The notes under the pieces: model-generated
The model's database searches: none
What the model was told of the DNA's origin: nothing
Seen by the model: the letters and a program-made list of their open reading frames with translations, nothing else
Assembly (NCBI GenBank): GCA_021234155.1
Contig: JAJEKV010000563.1
Coordinates: 1 to 64,000, forward strand
Reading direction: 5' to 3'
DNA: 64,000 nucleotides
DNA from: Isoetes taiwanensis
Lineage: Eukaryota > Streptophyta > Lycopodiopsida > Isoetales > Isoetaceae
Made by a program: the position numbers and the translations under genes
Shown: positions 35,031-47,066 of the stretch, one piece after another
Numbering within the stretch: position 1 is the stretch's first letter
Layout of the letters: each line of letters begins with the position of its first letter

Positions 35031-36125
35031 GAACAATGTTATATGTGAGAAATGATTTTGGCTCAATTTGTAGGTACAATCCTACTTGTAACTTGTAGTC
35101 CAATTTTTTATTTGTAGTTATTACAGTCGATTGCCTATTTGACTTCCTTATTTGAAAAAGGGGGCTATGAGTGCCCATGGTTCTGACACCATTATTTTTG
35201 TTCATAAAGTTCTGGTTGCAGTGCCATGCATTCATTGGATACTCAACTTGGTTGGGGAAGTATGAAAACCATATTTTCTGGTTAATGTCTCGTATGTTTT
35301 AAAATTAGATTGCTCAACAATATTTTATTTCAATGTTAAAATTTGAATTTTTGAATAATATCTCTGGTTAATGTAGCAGAAGAAAGCTTTGGGTCATAGA
35401 CAAAAAGAAGGGTTGTTTTCTTGGAACTCTAGGATCTTGTATTTATAAGGTTGCCAAACTAGCGAGAAATGGTTTTAGTGCAGGCTAAAATGTTGATGCA
35501 GGCACACTATTGTTGGAAAAACCTGTAAGTAAATAATTGAGATTTCTTTATTGGTATGGATTGAGATTTCTTTATTGGTAACAGGTGAGCTAAGGCTTTG
35601 GAAAAGCTAATGAAAGAACTTCATGATTTTTTATTGGCTGGAAAAAAAGGTGTTGACAATATATTAGAGCATGCACATGTGGTGTGATGGGCATTTTATT
35701 AATGGTTTCCACACGCTATACTTGCATAGCTATTAATGGTTTCCACACTTTCTTTTTTTCTGTACTATATCTTGAGTACTTACACTAATTGAATAGTGGT
35801 ACTAGTGCAATGGCTTTATTCTTTTCCACCTTGAATGTGACGTTTTAAATATAATTTCTGCATTGCAGGTATACAGGTACACTTAAGAACTAAGAAGCTT
35901 TAAACAATAACCTGGTTGTAGTTGGTAGTTACTAGTTACACTCAAATTTGTAGCTACAATCCTATTTCTAGCTCTAATACGTACTCTATTTTTGTTTTAA
36001 TTGTAGTTACACGTAGTTGCCTTCCTGACTTCATATGTGAGAGAAAGCATTCACATGTGGGCTATTACATGGTTCTGACACGAATTTTCTTCTCCATGTG
36101 TTCCAAGCAAGTTCTGTTGCATTGA
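35031..36125. repeat. Diverged direct repeat pair, about 200 bp
   Basis: 35060-35235 and 35940-36125 share, in order, aatttgtaggtacaatccta, ttgtagttattac, ttgccTatttgacttc-like words, ggctatgagtg/ggctattacatg, ggttctgacac, and gttctggttgca/gttctgttgca. The offset is about 890 bases. A 24-bp unit (attgagatttctttattggt) is duplicated at 35536-35583 between them. No coding content is recognised. Confidence 0.55.
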
Positions 36126-36129
36126 TATG

Positions 36130-36765
36130 CTTGCAATAATGGGTGCAAATATTGCCTTTTTTTATGTGGAATAGTTTATGAAAGTAGAATCAAAACCTTA
36201 GTGACATCTTCCTTTTTCATAAAAGCAGAAACATATTGACAGGGAAACACAAGGCAATTTCTTGATACTATCAACTGAAGTAATATAGAATGAAGTCCTT
36301 TTCTGTTATAACATTCTTGTTCAGATTCATTTGGCACAATGATGGGAAACTGACTTTCATCAATCGCTTCATGACGTATGGAGTACCATGAATGCTTTCG
36401 AAAGCTGCCGCCAGACTTCTCATTCTAATATGTTGGTTTATTTCTACTCGTAAATTTTTAGCAATTATGTTAGTACTACTTAACACTTTTAACGTATTAG
36501 CATTCTTCCTGTGTATGCAGAATCAGTAACATCACTTTCGTCATGAAGGGCATTCATAAGGAAAGGAGACGTAGACGTTGTCTACTTGTAGATGATGAGT
36601 GTGAAGAAGGATGAAGACTTCTTGTGCCTATATTTTCATAACATTTTAGTGGCTTATAGTGTTTTGGCTTCCATTGTTCACTTCAAACAATTTGCTTTAC
36701 AATGCTCTCTTTTTCCACTTCTACCTACTTTATGCAGTTATCTTCTTTTTTATTTTGTGATGGGG
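36130..36765. other. Spacer
   Basis: No supported gene or repeat. Frames are short and domain-free. Confidence 0.35.
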
Positions 36766-37335
36766 TTGGGAACTGTGCCATGGAACGCCGCATGTTACGC
36801 CGTATGCGGCGTTCCCTTCCCACTTGCGTCTCCTCTTGCGGGATGCAGGTTAACAGCATTGATTGCCAGTTTTGAATCGAGCTCTTTCATTTCTCGTGGC
36901 GCTTCATTTCATTATTGAAGGGTCAGGATGGGATTTGTAGCCCTTTGCGCGAACTTCTTTCATAGGGTCGTGAGAATCAACATGCTTTTAGTACGTTTAG
37001 AACTCTCTTTTCCCTCTGCCCCTGCGCTACACATAGATTTGAATCTTGGGGCGCCTTTTTCTTTGCATTTTGAATTCTTGCTACTTAGCCGAAGCTGAAT
37101 GGGCATTAGTAGGAGGAGTCGTAGTGGTTGAGTAGAACCAGTTGAAGCTTTCAGTTCACAATAGGTCGCAAGTACATGAGGAGGAGCCCTATTCCATTCG
37201 TAATTTTTCTCTGCTCTGGCGATTCCAAGAGTGCATTTCGCTTCACGGTTTGTTTTGTGTTGCCTTTTGCATAATGGAAAGTGTTGTTCAAATATGTGAA
37301 GGCATCTTCTGGCATTTTCTTCTTTCATTCAAGAA
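36766..37335. other. GC-shifted segment, possible organelle DNA
   Basis: This stretch differs from its AT-rich neighbours in base composition and has longer open frames on both strands (36592-36918 plus; 37328-36960 minus). One plus frame reads HRVVRINMLLVRLELSFPSA from about 36960. The wording (ctctttcatttc, gggtcgtgagaatcaac) reminds me of plant mitochondrial spacer DNA, but I cannot tie it to a named gene. Treat it as a candidate nuclear mitochondrial insert only. Confidence 0.25.
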
Positions 37336-37339
37336 GCGA

Positions 37340-40300
37340 TAAGATTTGGACTGTGCATCATCTAATAAATAGATTCTTGCTGTTATAACATTCTCCTTCT
37401 ATTTGATGCATTAGTTGTATCTGCTGTTGTAACAAAAGTTCGAGCAGTACCCGATTCAAGTCCGTATATCAGAGTGCCATCATTTTCAAGCAATAAGATG
37501 TGATTTTTTGATCTTGCCGTACGTATGTTTTTCTGATCCATATTTTCTGATTTGCCTTTTTTTTTTTTGTAAAGGTTTCATTGAAAGTGGGCTTCATTCC
37601 CATTATCAGCTTCGTTTTTGTGATCAGGTAAGTGATTATCAAGCCCAATGATCGTGCATCCGTTTAGGAATTACAAAGCTTATTGGTATTTGGTGAAGAA
37701 GAGCACCCTCGAATGGAAAAGGCGAAGAAGAAGCAAGGAAGGGTAAGACTTAATGCTGTTTCTTGAAGCTAAGTCCAATGGATGTTTTTTATTAAGCAAG
37801 CTCTATTAATGCCAAGCTAGCAAGATATATCTTATAATACTTACGGATGGAAGCATCCATACACATGACATATCGGAACAAGGTTTGAATGTGCTTTGCT
37901 TGCCTCAAGCCGAATTTAAGCTAGAAATCCTATGCCACACCCTATCTATAAATGCATTTGGTATGTGTTTAGAAATGCATGCTCCAACAACCAATCTGCT
38001 GACTTTCTTAGATTTTAGATGTGCTTGAAAATTGCTTTGAATGCCATGTTTTTGAACTTGCGAAGCTCTTAAATGGCGATGTTATCAATCAATTGAGATA
38101 AATTGATTGAGGTTTATATCCTAAGACCTATGTGTTGCATTTGTTGTATGCCATATTTGTTGTAGATGATTTTGTAGGTACTTTTATTCTCCAAATTTGT
38201 CGTCCTTTCAATACACTTGCACTCCCTTGGGTAAGTGTATGCTGCATCAACTTGCATGTCGTATATAGGACTCTAAATAAAATAGGTTGATAAGTGGTCT
38301 GGTATAGGAGCTTGCGACATTTGGAACCAATGTGATTTTGTTCTTTGGGGTTTTGTTGTTGGGCTTTGGACTTCGTTCTTTGTCAAATAATCTGGGGTTG
38401 ATGTCTTAAGTTCACAAACTGCCAATTACAACAGCACGAGATTGTTCTCCTTTGCTGGTGAAGTGAAATGTAAGTGTATGTTCCTAAATTTAAAGTGCTT
38501 AAGTGGACACCATCTATTATATAATGCATATGTTATAGCTATAAAAAAAAAACAAAGCAATAAGATTATTATAATTTACTTTCTTGCAAGTAAGCTGTGG
38601 GCCAGTACGGGCTTTTTTTTGGTTTCTTTTAAACATTTTTTCAAGCTCAAAACTCTATGCATATAATCGGTAACAATCTTTAGTCAAGAAGAATCTCTTA
38701 GACATCTTTGGCAATTCCACGATCCACAAGTATCCTATACTATAAATTTTTAGTGTAAGTGGTGGCCCAGCCCTAGATCCAACGGCTCAGATCTTGGGCT
38801 GCAGATCTATTTCTCTATTTCTCAACCTTCCAAAATCTCACCTTTTCCCTAACGAGCCCCACGATGATTTTGTTTTGTCGTTGTTTTGAGTGGATGCCAT
38901 GTATCCTTGCTCCATCAACCACTTTTCCTTCGTTTTTGTGCGAGAATGGCAAGAGGTATGCCAAAGAGGCTTCAACAAATTTGTGACATTAAGGTAATTT
39001 GGAGCTCTTAAAAGCTGTCATGGCTTTGTGCCTGTTGTTTTTTCCATGTCTGCAGCAACTTAAGAGTTGTGGATGACTAAGATAGGAGAAAATGGAAGAG
39101 TGATTATGAGCGAAAATGGGCTCTGATAAACATTTAATCTCAAGCATACCTAGCTTGCTTTGCTGATCCATTGCCTATATCATCATGCCCTGCATTTCTT
39201 GAAACAGAGCTATCAGAAGCTTGGTGTTGGTCTCAACTCAATGCTGGTGTTAACTTGCATCATAGAAATAGATACTTGAACAGTCATGTGGTGCACTGTT
39301 CTATAGCTGTAGGTATTATCACATCCAGCATCATGCCCCATCATGCAAAAACAGAGTACTTACATAAGCAATGACTGCTACCTAGCATTGGTTAAACATT
39401 ATGTTGCTTCTTTATTAAACATTAGATAGGATTTATTTTTAATCTTATTGCAGGGAACAATCTTGGTTTCGATAAGAAGAATTCTATGGCCTTCGAGAAG
39501 CTCAAGAGACAGATACATGCCCACAAGGCTTTGCAGCAAAAATGACGAGTTATCTCTCAGTTTTTAGTATTGCCATAAACATAGAATCTGGGCATAGAAT
39601 TTGGCATGATGGTTTTCTGCAAAGCCAAGATGACAATTTCTGGCTTTGTTCAAATAGCCTCAGAAGTTGCCATGCATAATTTCATGGCCTTGAATAGGGT
39701 ACCGCAGCAGAGGTTACTGCTTTCCAGAAGTAGGTTTCAACCCCAATCTCCAGAGAGTATCGATGCCCTTCTTGGATGTCTAATATATTTGCCAAAATCA
39801 GAGGTATGTTGCTAACAGTGCAATTGTATGGTTTTGGATTCATAATATATTTCTGAGCCCTTGCTATGTTGCTCTGTTTGCAGTTGTTAGTTGGAAAATC
39901 CTGGAAAAAATTATTTAAGTGTTAGAAGGAAGTATTTTTCTATGATCTATTCTATGCTTCGAATTGATTAAGGGAATTGGTCAGATCTTCTTCCATTATC
40001 TTCAATTCTAAGTGTTTGTTTACGTGGACTTATCATAATTGCACACCAATGCATACTTTTAACTCAATTGGCTGCTATTAATAAGAAAAGCTTTATGTGT
40101 AGGAGGCAGAATTTTGGATCTTCCCTAAAATTGGGCAAATGTAGCAGTGCCTCTCCGTAATAAGTGAGATTTGGTAGCCTTACCCCTTAAAAACCCAAAA
40201 TCGATTGGTTGATTTTACAGATAACATGACCAGATCCTGGTCATACTGTAACATGACTACATCATGATCTGGGGAACTGATATCACATATTCTGACCCAT

Positions 40301-40365
40301 CTGCAGAGATCAAACAAACGATATACCATGTCCAGCCACAAGAACTATAGTCGCAGGATGAAAAA
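37340..40365. other. Spacer with weak exon-like pieces
   Basis: No domain is recognised. A short plus-strand exon-like piece begins ATGGCAAGAGGTATGCC at 38946 and ends AAG|GTAATT (about 38994). An acceptor-bounded piece at about 39454-39545 (ttattgcag, then codons for FDKKNSMAFEKLKRQIHAHK) ends in TGA. The phases do not match directly, so I do not call a gene. The rest is AT-rich. Confidence 0.3.
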
Positions 40366-40369
40366 CTTG

Positions 40370-41165
40370 AAGTATAATGTAAAGAAGTGGTTATGAAGAT
40401 TATCTTGGCACTCAAAATACTGGAACATTTTAGCTCTCAATTTGAACTCTTTTGAAGTATAATGTAAAAAAAGTGGTTATGAAGATTATCTTCGTACTCA
40501 AAATACTGAAACATTTGAGCACTCAGTTTGAACTCTTATTCTTGCATTTATCATAATTATTAGTCATCTATACATATGTATTCATAATGGGAAAACACAG
40601 GATATACTGAAACATTTGAGCACTCAGTTTGAACTGTTATTCTTGCATTTATCAGAATTATTAGTCATCTATACATATGTATTCATAATGGGAAAATACA
40701 GGATTCCCCATGAACAAAATACCCCTTCGAAACCTTAAAGGGGTTAACTGATCAAACTATAAGGTGTCATATATTGAATAAATACCCCTTCGAAACTTTA
40801 AAGAGGTTAAGTGATCAAACTATAAGGTGCTATATATTGAATTGCATTCATGTTATCATGACACTACCGGTGTGACCAACATGGCTTTGTTTCATCTTCC
40901 AATGAGCAATCAACTAAAAAGAAAGGAGAAACATATCCATAACAACTAAATGAAGAAGGGTGTGACCAACATGGCTTTGTTTCAGCAATCAACTAAAAAG
41001 AAAGGAGAACATATCCATAACAACTAAATGAAGAATCTAAATGCTAACCATATTTGCCTATAGTGCGATCTCAAGGTTGCAAGGAAAAATTGCGATCACC
41101 AAGTTTTATACTATCATCTCCAAGGTTGCAAGGAAGAATTGCAATCACCAAGTTTTATACTATCG
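40370..41165. repeat. Cluster of two-copy tandem duplications
   Basis: Four or more independent duplications lie end to end. 40503-40704 is a 101-bp unit twice (atactgaaacatttgagcac). 40718-40843 is a 63-bp unit twice (aataccccttcgaaac). Around 40871 and 40958, gtgtgaccaacatggctttg recurs with caactaaaaagaaaggagaa. At about 41070-41165, caaggttgcaaggaa...caccaagttttatactatc occurs twice. A diverged pair also opens the cluster (gaagtataatgtaaa at about 40370 and 40454). No coding function is seen. Confidence 0.8.
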
Positions 41166-41492
41166 TGGCACCATTTTGGACTTTTGAAATCCAATCTTGA
41201 ATCACATACGAGAGAAGGCTGAAGGTCATAAATATGCTGGAACCAGTGGCTAGGAAAAAGGCATTCTTATTTTCAATCTTCAGTTTGGTTTTAGGCTTGT
41301 CCGAAGGGAAAATTCTAGGGGTGGGTGATGAGGAATTGGCATATTCCATAGGATATACATTTTGAACTTTTGAAATCCAATCTTGAATCACACGAGAGAA
41401 GTCGCAACCAACAGATACTCACATTCACACACGTCCAACATTTCTACACACATGATGACTAATGCCCGGCATCGCCGGGCACACGTTTCTAG
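41155..41492 (+). mobile_element. Helitron 3' terminus with possible captured gene fragment
   Basis: A perfect hairpin (tgcccggc, loop atc, gccgggca; 41463-41481) is followed 7 bases later by CTAG at 41489-41492 and then T. This is the hallmark 3' end of Helitrons: a GC-rich hairpin about 10 nt before CTRR, with insertion before a T. The 5' TC end was not located. Inside, the minus strand is open over 41391-41155 and contains a duplicated segment, VIQDWISKVQN, at both ends, with a hydrophobic stretch ATGSSIFMTFSLLSYV between them. That may be a captured host exon, since non-autonomous Helitrons often carry gene fragments. Confidence 0.7.
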
Positions 41493-41689
41493 TATTTGTT
41501 ATAATATGTAGTCTTGAAGTGCATCTTCTATATCTCAAAACCAATGACAAAATTAGAAAAAGAAGTGACAATCTAATAAACCCTCTAAACCCTTCCCAAA
41601 AAAACCCTCCAAAAATTCGCACTCTTTATGAGGAACCAAGAAAAAAAGAAAAAAGAAAAAAAACAAGTAAATGTCTTGCACTAAGACCA

Positions 41690-43020
41690 GGACAAAATGC
41701 ATCCGACATTCCTGTGATTGTCGTTCATTGCTTCCATGGAAGGAGCTACTTTATAAATTCTTCCAATGCATATCATATGTGATAACAGTCATAGAATTTC
41801 AAAAGCGTGGGTTGCCACATGCTCATCTCGTTTTGCGCACCAAACCCAACATACCAATCAAGTGCATAGATGAGATCATTTCAGATGAATTGCCTATAGA
41901 TCCCATTCTTCGAGGACAAGTTCAAAAATTCATGATGCACAGGCACACCGAAAGGTGTTCTCTAAATGGCAGTTTTTGTTGTTATAAATATCCAAAAGAT
42001 GTCAATCCAACAACGCATCTTAATTCAAAGGGTTACAATATAGAAGGAGAACTATAGACGATGTATGGGTGGTTCCATACAATGCCTCCTCCTGCATGAA
42101 TTGGAATGTCACATTATGGTGGATGTTGCATCAGCAGTCCATGTATTCTCCTACATTTATGGTTACATTTACAAAGGATTCGACACTGCTAGTTTTCAGG
42201 TAAGCCAAGAAAGGCACTCGGCTTTCATACCACTGGTCCTTAAACAATAAAGATGAAGCGGCTGCGGAATCCTCGTCGAGAAACAATGATCAAAGAAGAA
42301 ATACCACATGCCAACCGTCAGGGCATGCACCATCTGAAGAAACTGCTAGCCGACCTCCTAGGAATGAAATATAGGATTACTTGAGGGTGCGTTATCTATC
42401 AGCGACAGAGGCGGCATGGAGAACAATGTCATATGACATAACAAATAAGTCTCCTACTGTCAATTCTTGCCTCTACGTATGCCACATTTGAACACGAGGT
42501 CATTATTGGATCGATATTTCTTGCGTCCTCTAGATCTCGAGTTTGACGCCTTCACGTACATCCAATACCATGAACAACACACGTTGTCTATATACAATCC
42601 GACATTAGCAATTGAATTTGGAACCGGGAGGGGTTCACGAGGAACATAGTGAGGAAGAGGGTAAGGCGGCCAATTATATATAGGATACGTTTGCTATTGC
42701 CTCGAGTGGGAGAGGCATTCTACTTAAGACAAATCCTGCTGCGCCGCCCTGCGAGGACATGAGATGAACTGGAAATCGTTAATGGACAATAATATGCAAC
42801 TTACCAGCAGGCTGCAGAGGCAAAAGGGCTGCTTGCGGCACATAATGAGGGTGTGTTAGTGACGGAAGAAGCTCTTTCTTTATCATTGAGCCCCACACAA
42901 CTGCGATTTCTTTTTGCCATGGTACTGCTGGATCAAGGTCCAGTAATTGAACTATGGAGCAGGATCAAAGTACGAATGAGTGTTGACGTGCTAAACAAGT
43001 ACCCAAATGATGAAACAATC
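41690..43020 (+). pseudogene. Helitron Rep (HUH endonuclease) relic
   Basis: The plus strand reads EFQKRGLPHAHLVLRTKP; HAH at 41818-41826 is the HUH metal-binding motif of the rolling-circle Rep domain. About 80 codons later ECHIMVDVASAVHVFSYIYG-YIYKG (about 42095-42175) carries the catalytic tyrosine region; the family usually reads Y-L-x-K-Y-x-x-K-G, and here the first Lys is Gly. In other frames NEI-DYLRVRYLSATEAAWRTM (about 42365-42420) and KSPTVNSCLYV continue the Rep-to-helicase linker. Frameshifts and stops occur at about 42055, 42250 and 42380. This is an autonomous-type Helitron body that is no longer functional. Confidence 0.8.
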
Positions 43021-43109
43021 GCCTTAGTGAATCCCTTCATTTAATCAACAACATTCTAACACAACATAGTACCAATATCATGGTGTTTGGTCTCTAACTA
43101 CAGCCTCGT

Positions 43110-43980
43110 CTTGGAAGAGATGTCATGCATAAATTGCAAAACATTTTGGACCATGAACGATACTTAGATCAACTAATGCAAATGACGAGCATAATGAAAA
43201 ATGACCAACAAAAGATATACAGCTTCGTTTGGGAATGGCTTGAATCTACAGAAAGAAACCAATCTTTGTTCATCGATGGAAAGGCCGGCAGGGGTAAAAC
43301 ATTCCTACTAATTTGCATATGTCTGTCGATACGAGGCAACCACAGTATAGTTCTTCCATGTGGTACGACAGCATTAGCAGGTCTTCAGTACCCCGGAGGA
43401 CGAACAGCCCACTCATTGTTCCAAATTCCCGTAGAAGAAAATAACGCAGGGCTTCATTCGATGATAGAACATGATTCTGGAGCTGCAGACCTGCTCATTG
43501 CAGCTAGAGCCATCATCTAGGATGAATTCCCAATAGCCAATAAAGCTATCATAGAAAGTGCCTATCATCTATTGCAACGACTGTGCCGGAACAGTCTTCC
43601 CTTTGGGTGCAAACACTTCATTGCCTCTGGAGATTTTAGACAAGTCGCACCTGTCGTAAAGGATGGGGGAAGAAATACCGCATATAATACATCCGTAAAA
43701 TCCTCGCCGCTGTGGAAAACTTTTCGTATGATGAGATTGGAAGAACCGATACGTAACACAGATGACCCTGAACTAATACATTTTGTCGATCATATAGGAA
43801 AAAATTGGAAGGAGTCGACAGTCTCACTAGATATATTCAATATAACTACTCGCGTAGAAGATAGCGTTGAATTTTTGTATCATGGGAAGGGCGATTTCTT
43901 GGTGGAATTTACAATTCCCTTGTTGATAGGGCTGCTTCACAGAGCCGATTATACCTTGTGTTTCTCGCTGGAGATGTAAA
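43110..43980 (+). pseudogene. Helitron Pif1-like helicase relic
   Basis: The frame reads MKNDQQKIYSFVWEW, then DGKAGRGKTFLL (Walker A, codons 43278-43301), GGRTAHSLFQIP, and IARAII. The Walker B motif follows, in which the usual Trp codon is a TAG stop (43518-43520) before DEFP. Motif III is intact as SGDFRQVAPVV (about 43625-43655), and EEPIRNTDDPE follows. This is the superfamily 1B Pif1-like helicase fused to Rep in Helitrons. The C-terminal motifs V and VI are missing or unreadable after about 43900. One premature stop in Walker B and the truncation make it inactive. Its own 3' hairpin end was not found downstream. Confidence 0.85.
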
Positions 43981-44194
43981 GGGCCATCTTCTTTATTTTG
44001 TCATGATAATGATAATGGAACTGCATTGCAAAGATTGGTTCTTATAAAGGACTGTGAGAAGGTGTATTTTTCATATCTAGATCTAGGGTAGAATCTAGGG
44101 TATTTATTATCTAGGGTTGTGGAAGGACAAAGTTCGAATGTTTCATATAGGGTTGTGTGGTGCTTGTTTGCCTTATATTTGGAAGGAGTTATTT

Positions 44195-44313
44195 GAAGGA
44201 TCTGAAAATCTCTGAATGAAATTTTGAGCTGACCTGGCGGGCACGAGCGGTTGAGCCGCGAGTGGCGTCGCCAGGTCTGCTCAAAATTTCATTCAGAAAT
44301 TTTATGGTCCTTC
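44195..44313. repeat. Long hairpin, 45-bp arms
   Basis: Left arm 44195-44239 (gaaggatctgaaaatctctg ... gacctggcg) and right arm 44269-44313 (cgccaggtctgctc ... ggtccttc) are inverted repeats with about 5-7 mismatches. The 29-bp GC-rich loop contains a small inner stem (gcggttgagccgc). It lies about 220 bases after the Helitron helicase relic. It could be a MITE, a small-RNA hairpin precursor, or part of the Helitron end. Confidence 0.7.
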
Positions 44314-44319
44314 AAATTC

Positions 44320-46615
44320 TCCGACGAAATTTTAACCATCTTCAAATTTCTGCCTGATCCAGCTTCAAATTTCTGCCAGTTCTTAAGATCTGTAGCATTT
44401 TTTGCTTTTGGTTTTGCTTTCTGAAGTTCCTCATTGAATTTTACTCTCACAAACGCGACTGCAATAGTTTCTACCATAATGAATTCTGCCGATTCTACCA
44501 GTAGTTTCTACCATAACTGGTTCTGCCGATTCTGTGATAGATCAAATTCGGGGGACCTAGTGTTCTTTGTTTCTGCAAATCTAGACACATCAGGCAATTT
44601 TGACATGGATTTGCCAAGCCCAGCCAGATTGAAGCCGAAAATTTCTGCCAAACAACTGTGGCACTGAAGGAAAAAAGAAAAAACTAAAATCAAGCATTGG
44701 AGAAGCGGGATTGTTGGAGTGGAGAAGGGGCAGAAATGCAGAGGAGGCGGCGGCGGCGCCGCCCATGAAAATCGACACAGGATCAACAGAGTTTTTCACT
44801 ATTTAAAAATAAGGTGAAAGAGGGCGAAATTTGAAGATGTTAAAATTTCGTTTGCGCCCTTGTTGTAGCTATTCCTTTATGCTTGTGCTATGGCAATGGA
44901 GGCATACAATAAAAGACAAGTTATATGTAGATTGTTTGCATCAAGTTTCAAATCTGTAAATAATATTTGACTTGGATCTTAGCTTCTTCCAGTGGTGGGG
45001 AAATCATATGCCGAGGTGTTAAATCTAATTTGATCCCATCATGTTTTCAGCAGACAGTGGAGAATGTAACACAGGGAATATATGTGGGAATATTATGCAA
45101 ATCAATGGCCACAAGCAAACAGTGGAGAATGTAACAGAGAGAATATTGGGAATATTATGCAAATTAATCCCCACAATTTTATAATAAGAGAAAATGACAA
45201 ATAATATGGTAACCGACAATTAGCTGCGGCGTTCCTGTCTGACAAAGGGCTAAATGTGATCTACAAGCAACCCACAATTTGAAAACCTCTCCAAAAATCC
45301 TCCATGGAACAATTTTGTAAGCCCAAAATATAAGCAGCATAATGTGAAGATTGGATCAGAAATACAAACAAAGGGACAGACTTTCACAAAGCCTAAATTG
45401 ATTGGCTGCCACTTTCAACAACTAAGAAAACGAATTTCACAAAACCTAAATTGATTGGTTGCCACTTTCATATAATATTAATCAATAATCAGGAAAAGAA
45501 AATTTACAATCTGAATTCCATTTTCTTCAACAATGCAGAATCTGAATTCCAGATTGTGGAAATGACAATATGCTTGACCTGCCTCTATCATCTATTCCAC
45601 AGTCCATTCAATGTGCACGGTTGTTTCTGAGTACCCAAGTAGGCCTTAACAGACCACAATTACTCAATTAGAACTTAAGTATTTTCGAAAGCCACGTAAT
45701 AAATAGGAAGGTTGACTATCATTTTCACCTAAATAGATAGAAAGCTTCAGTTTCTAGGAGAGAGCTTCAATCCACAGTCGTTCTGCTAGGATGTTGAAAG
45801 TCCTTGTTAGATGCTAAGCCATCGGCCCGCTTGAAGTATATTCTATACTACACAAAAGAAACTGGATACAAAATCTAAAATTCCCCCAGTCTATATTCTA
45901 CAAGTAATGCTTCTGATTTCATTGTCAATCCTTCCTTATATTAATCCAAATCAGATGCATGACAAATAAGAGGCAGACAACTATCCCTGCCATACAATAA
46001 GTTTCTGCTCAAACTGCTCAAACCAAAGTGAGTCAAAACGCCAATATATCTGTCTTTGCCATAGCTTAGCATTGGATGTTAAACAAATGCTGCTGCTTAA
46101 GACTCTAGCTTATGTGAAAAGAACATCTATGCAAACTGAAAGCTTGCGTACCACCTTTAAAAACAGAAGAATGAACATAGGGTCTCTCTAAAATTCCAAA
46201 GATAGCATAAGCACCCTATACGAAAGAAAGGACCTCAGCATTACAGTCTACTGCTTCATGGTTTGATTTCCTCACACTTCAAAGGCTAAAGGAAGCTCTT
46301 CAAACGACTACTAATGAAATTAAAATCACTTATTCAACATCCCAAGCTACTATTCATTCTATGCATTTAATTATCCTACTGTTTATGTTTCAAGTTATGA
46401 GCACAAGCCTAATTATCCTACTGTTTATGTTTCAAGTATGTTTCAAAGTACATTCCACCTGAATTAAGTCCTTTATACACAAGTGAAGAAGCTTAAGACG
46501 GTACAAGCATTTCACTTAAAATAATGCATCCTTTGGCAAAGGCCAAAGACACATTCTAATAGTGGACTTACTATAGTATCAGCTCGAGCATTCTGATGCA
46601 TTAGAAAGCATGAAT
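44320..46615. other. AT-rich spacer with several short duplications
   Basis: Two-copy repeats seen: a 37-bp unit at 44466-44539 (agtttctaccataa), about 67 bp at 45052/45118 (cagtggagaatgtaaca), about 53 bp at 45384/45436 (taaattgattgg..gccactttca), and about 43 bp at 46368/46411 (taattatcctactgtttatg). A GGC-rich tract (44740-44765) precedes a minus-strand Met with an Ala/Ser-rich start (MGGAAAASSAFLPLLHSN), which could be a first exon but is not followed up by a recognisable gene. Confidence 0.45.
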
Positions 46616-46620
46616 ATTCA

Positions 46621-46860
46621 TGATATTATAAGCTTAGTCATATCAGGTGCATGTTTAATTTATTCCTGGAAGATGAAAGGCGCATAATAGCAAAAATTTC
46701 CATTGTTTTACCGTTTTGAAATTCCATTGCACCAATATCATGATATTATAAGCTTAGTCATATCTGGTGCATGCTTTGTTTATTCCTGGAAGATGAAAGG
46801 CGCATAATAGCAAAAATTTCCATTGTTTTACCCTTTTGAAATTCCATTGCACCAATATCA
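46621..46860. repeat. 120-bp tandem duplication, two copies
   Basis: 46621-46740 and 46741-46860 are near-identical (start tgatattataagcttagtca, end ccattgcaccaatatca). They differ at only a handful of bases (for example tcaggtgcatgttt against tctggtgcatgctt), so the event is recent. It lies about 200 bases downstream of the 3' end of the HSP20-like gene. Confidence 0.92.
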
Positions 46861-47066
46861 AGAGACTGCATCTTTTACTATTTTTCTAATTGTTAGAAAC
46901 ACAATCCACCAGAAAGAAGGCCAATCTATCAATCAAGATGAAGCTAAAACATTTGGTAATAGATGGTTAAATGGAACAGACGTACCAGGATTACATGGCA
47001 AGCTATACCAATTAGGGAAAACCTAATAAAGCAAGATCAGTACATGTTTTGCTCCATATGAGGACC

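Noticed and set aside
40370-41165. Satellite DNA array
   Set aside because: Each unit occurs only twice and the units differ from each other, so it is a cluster of separate duplications rather than a satellite.
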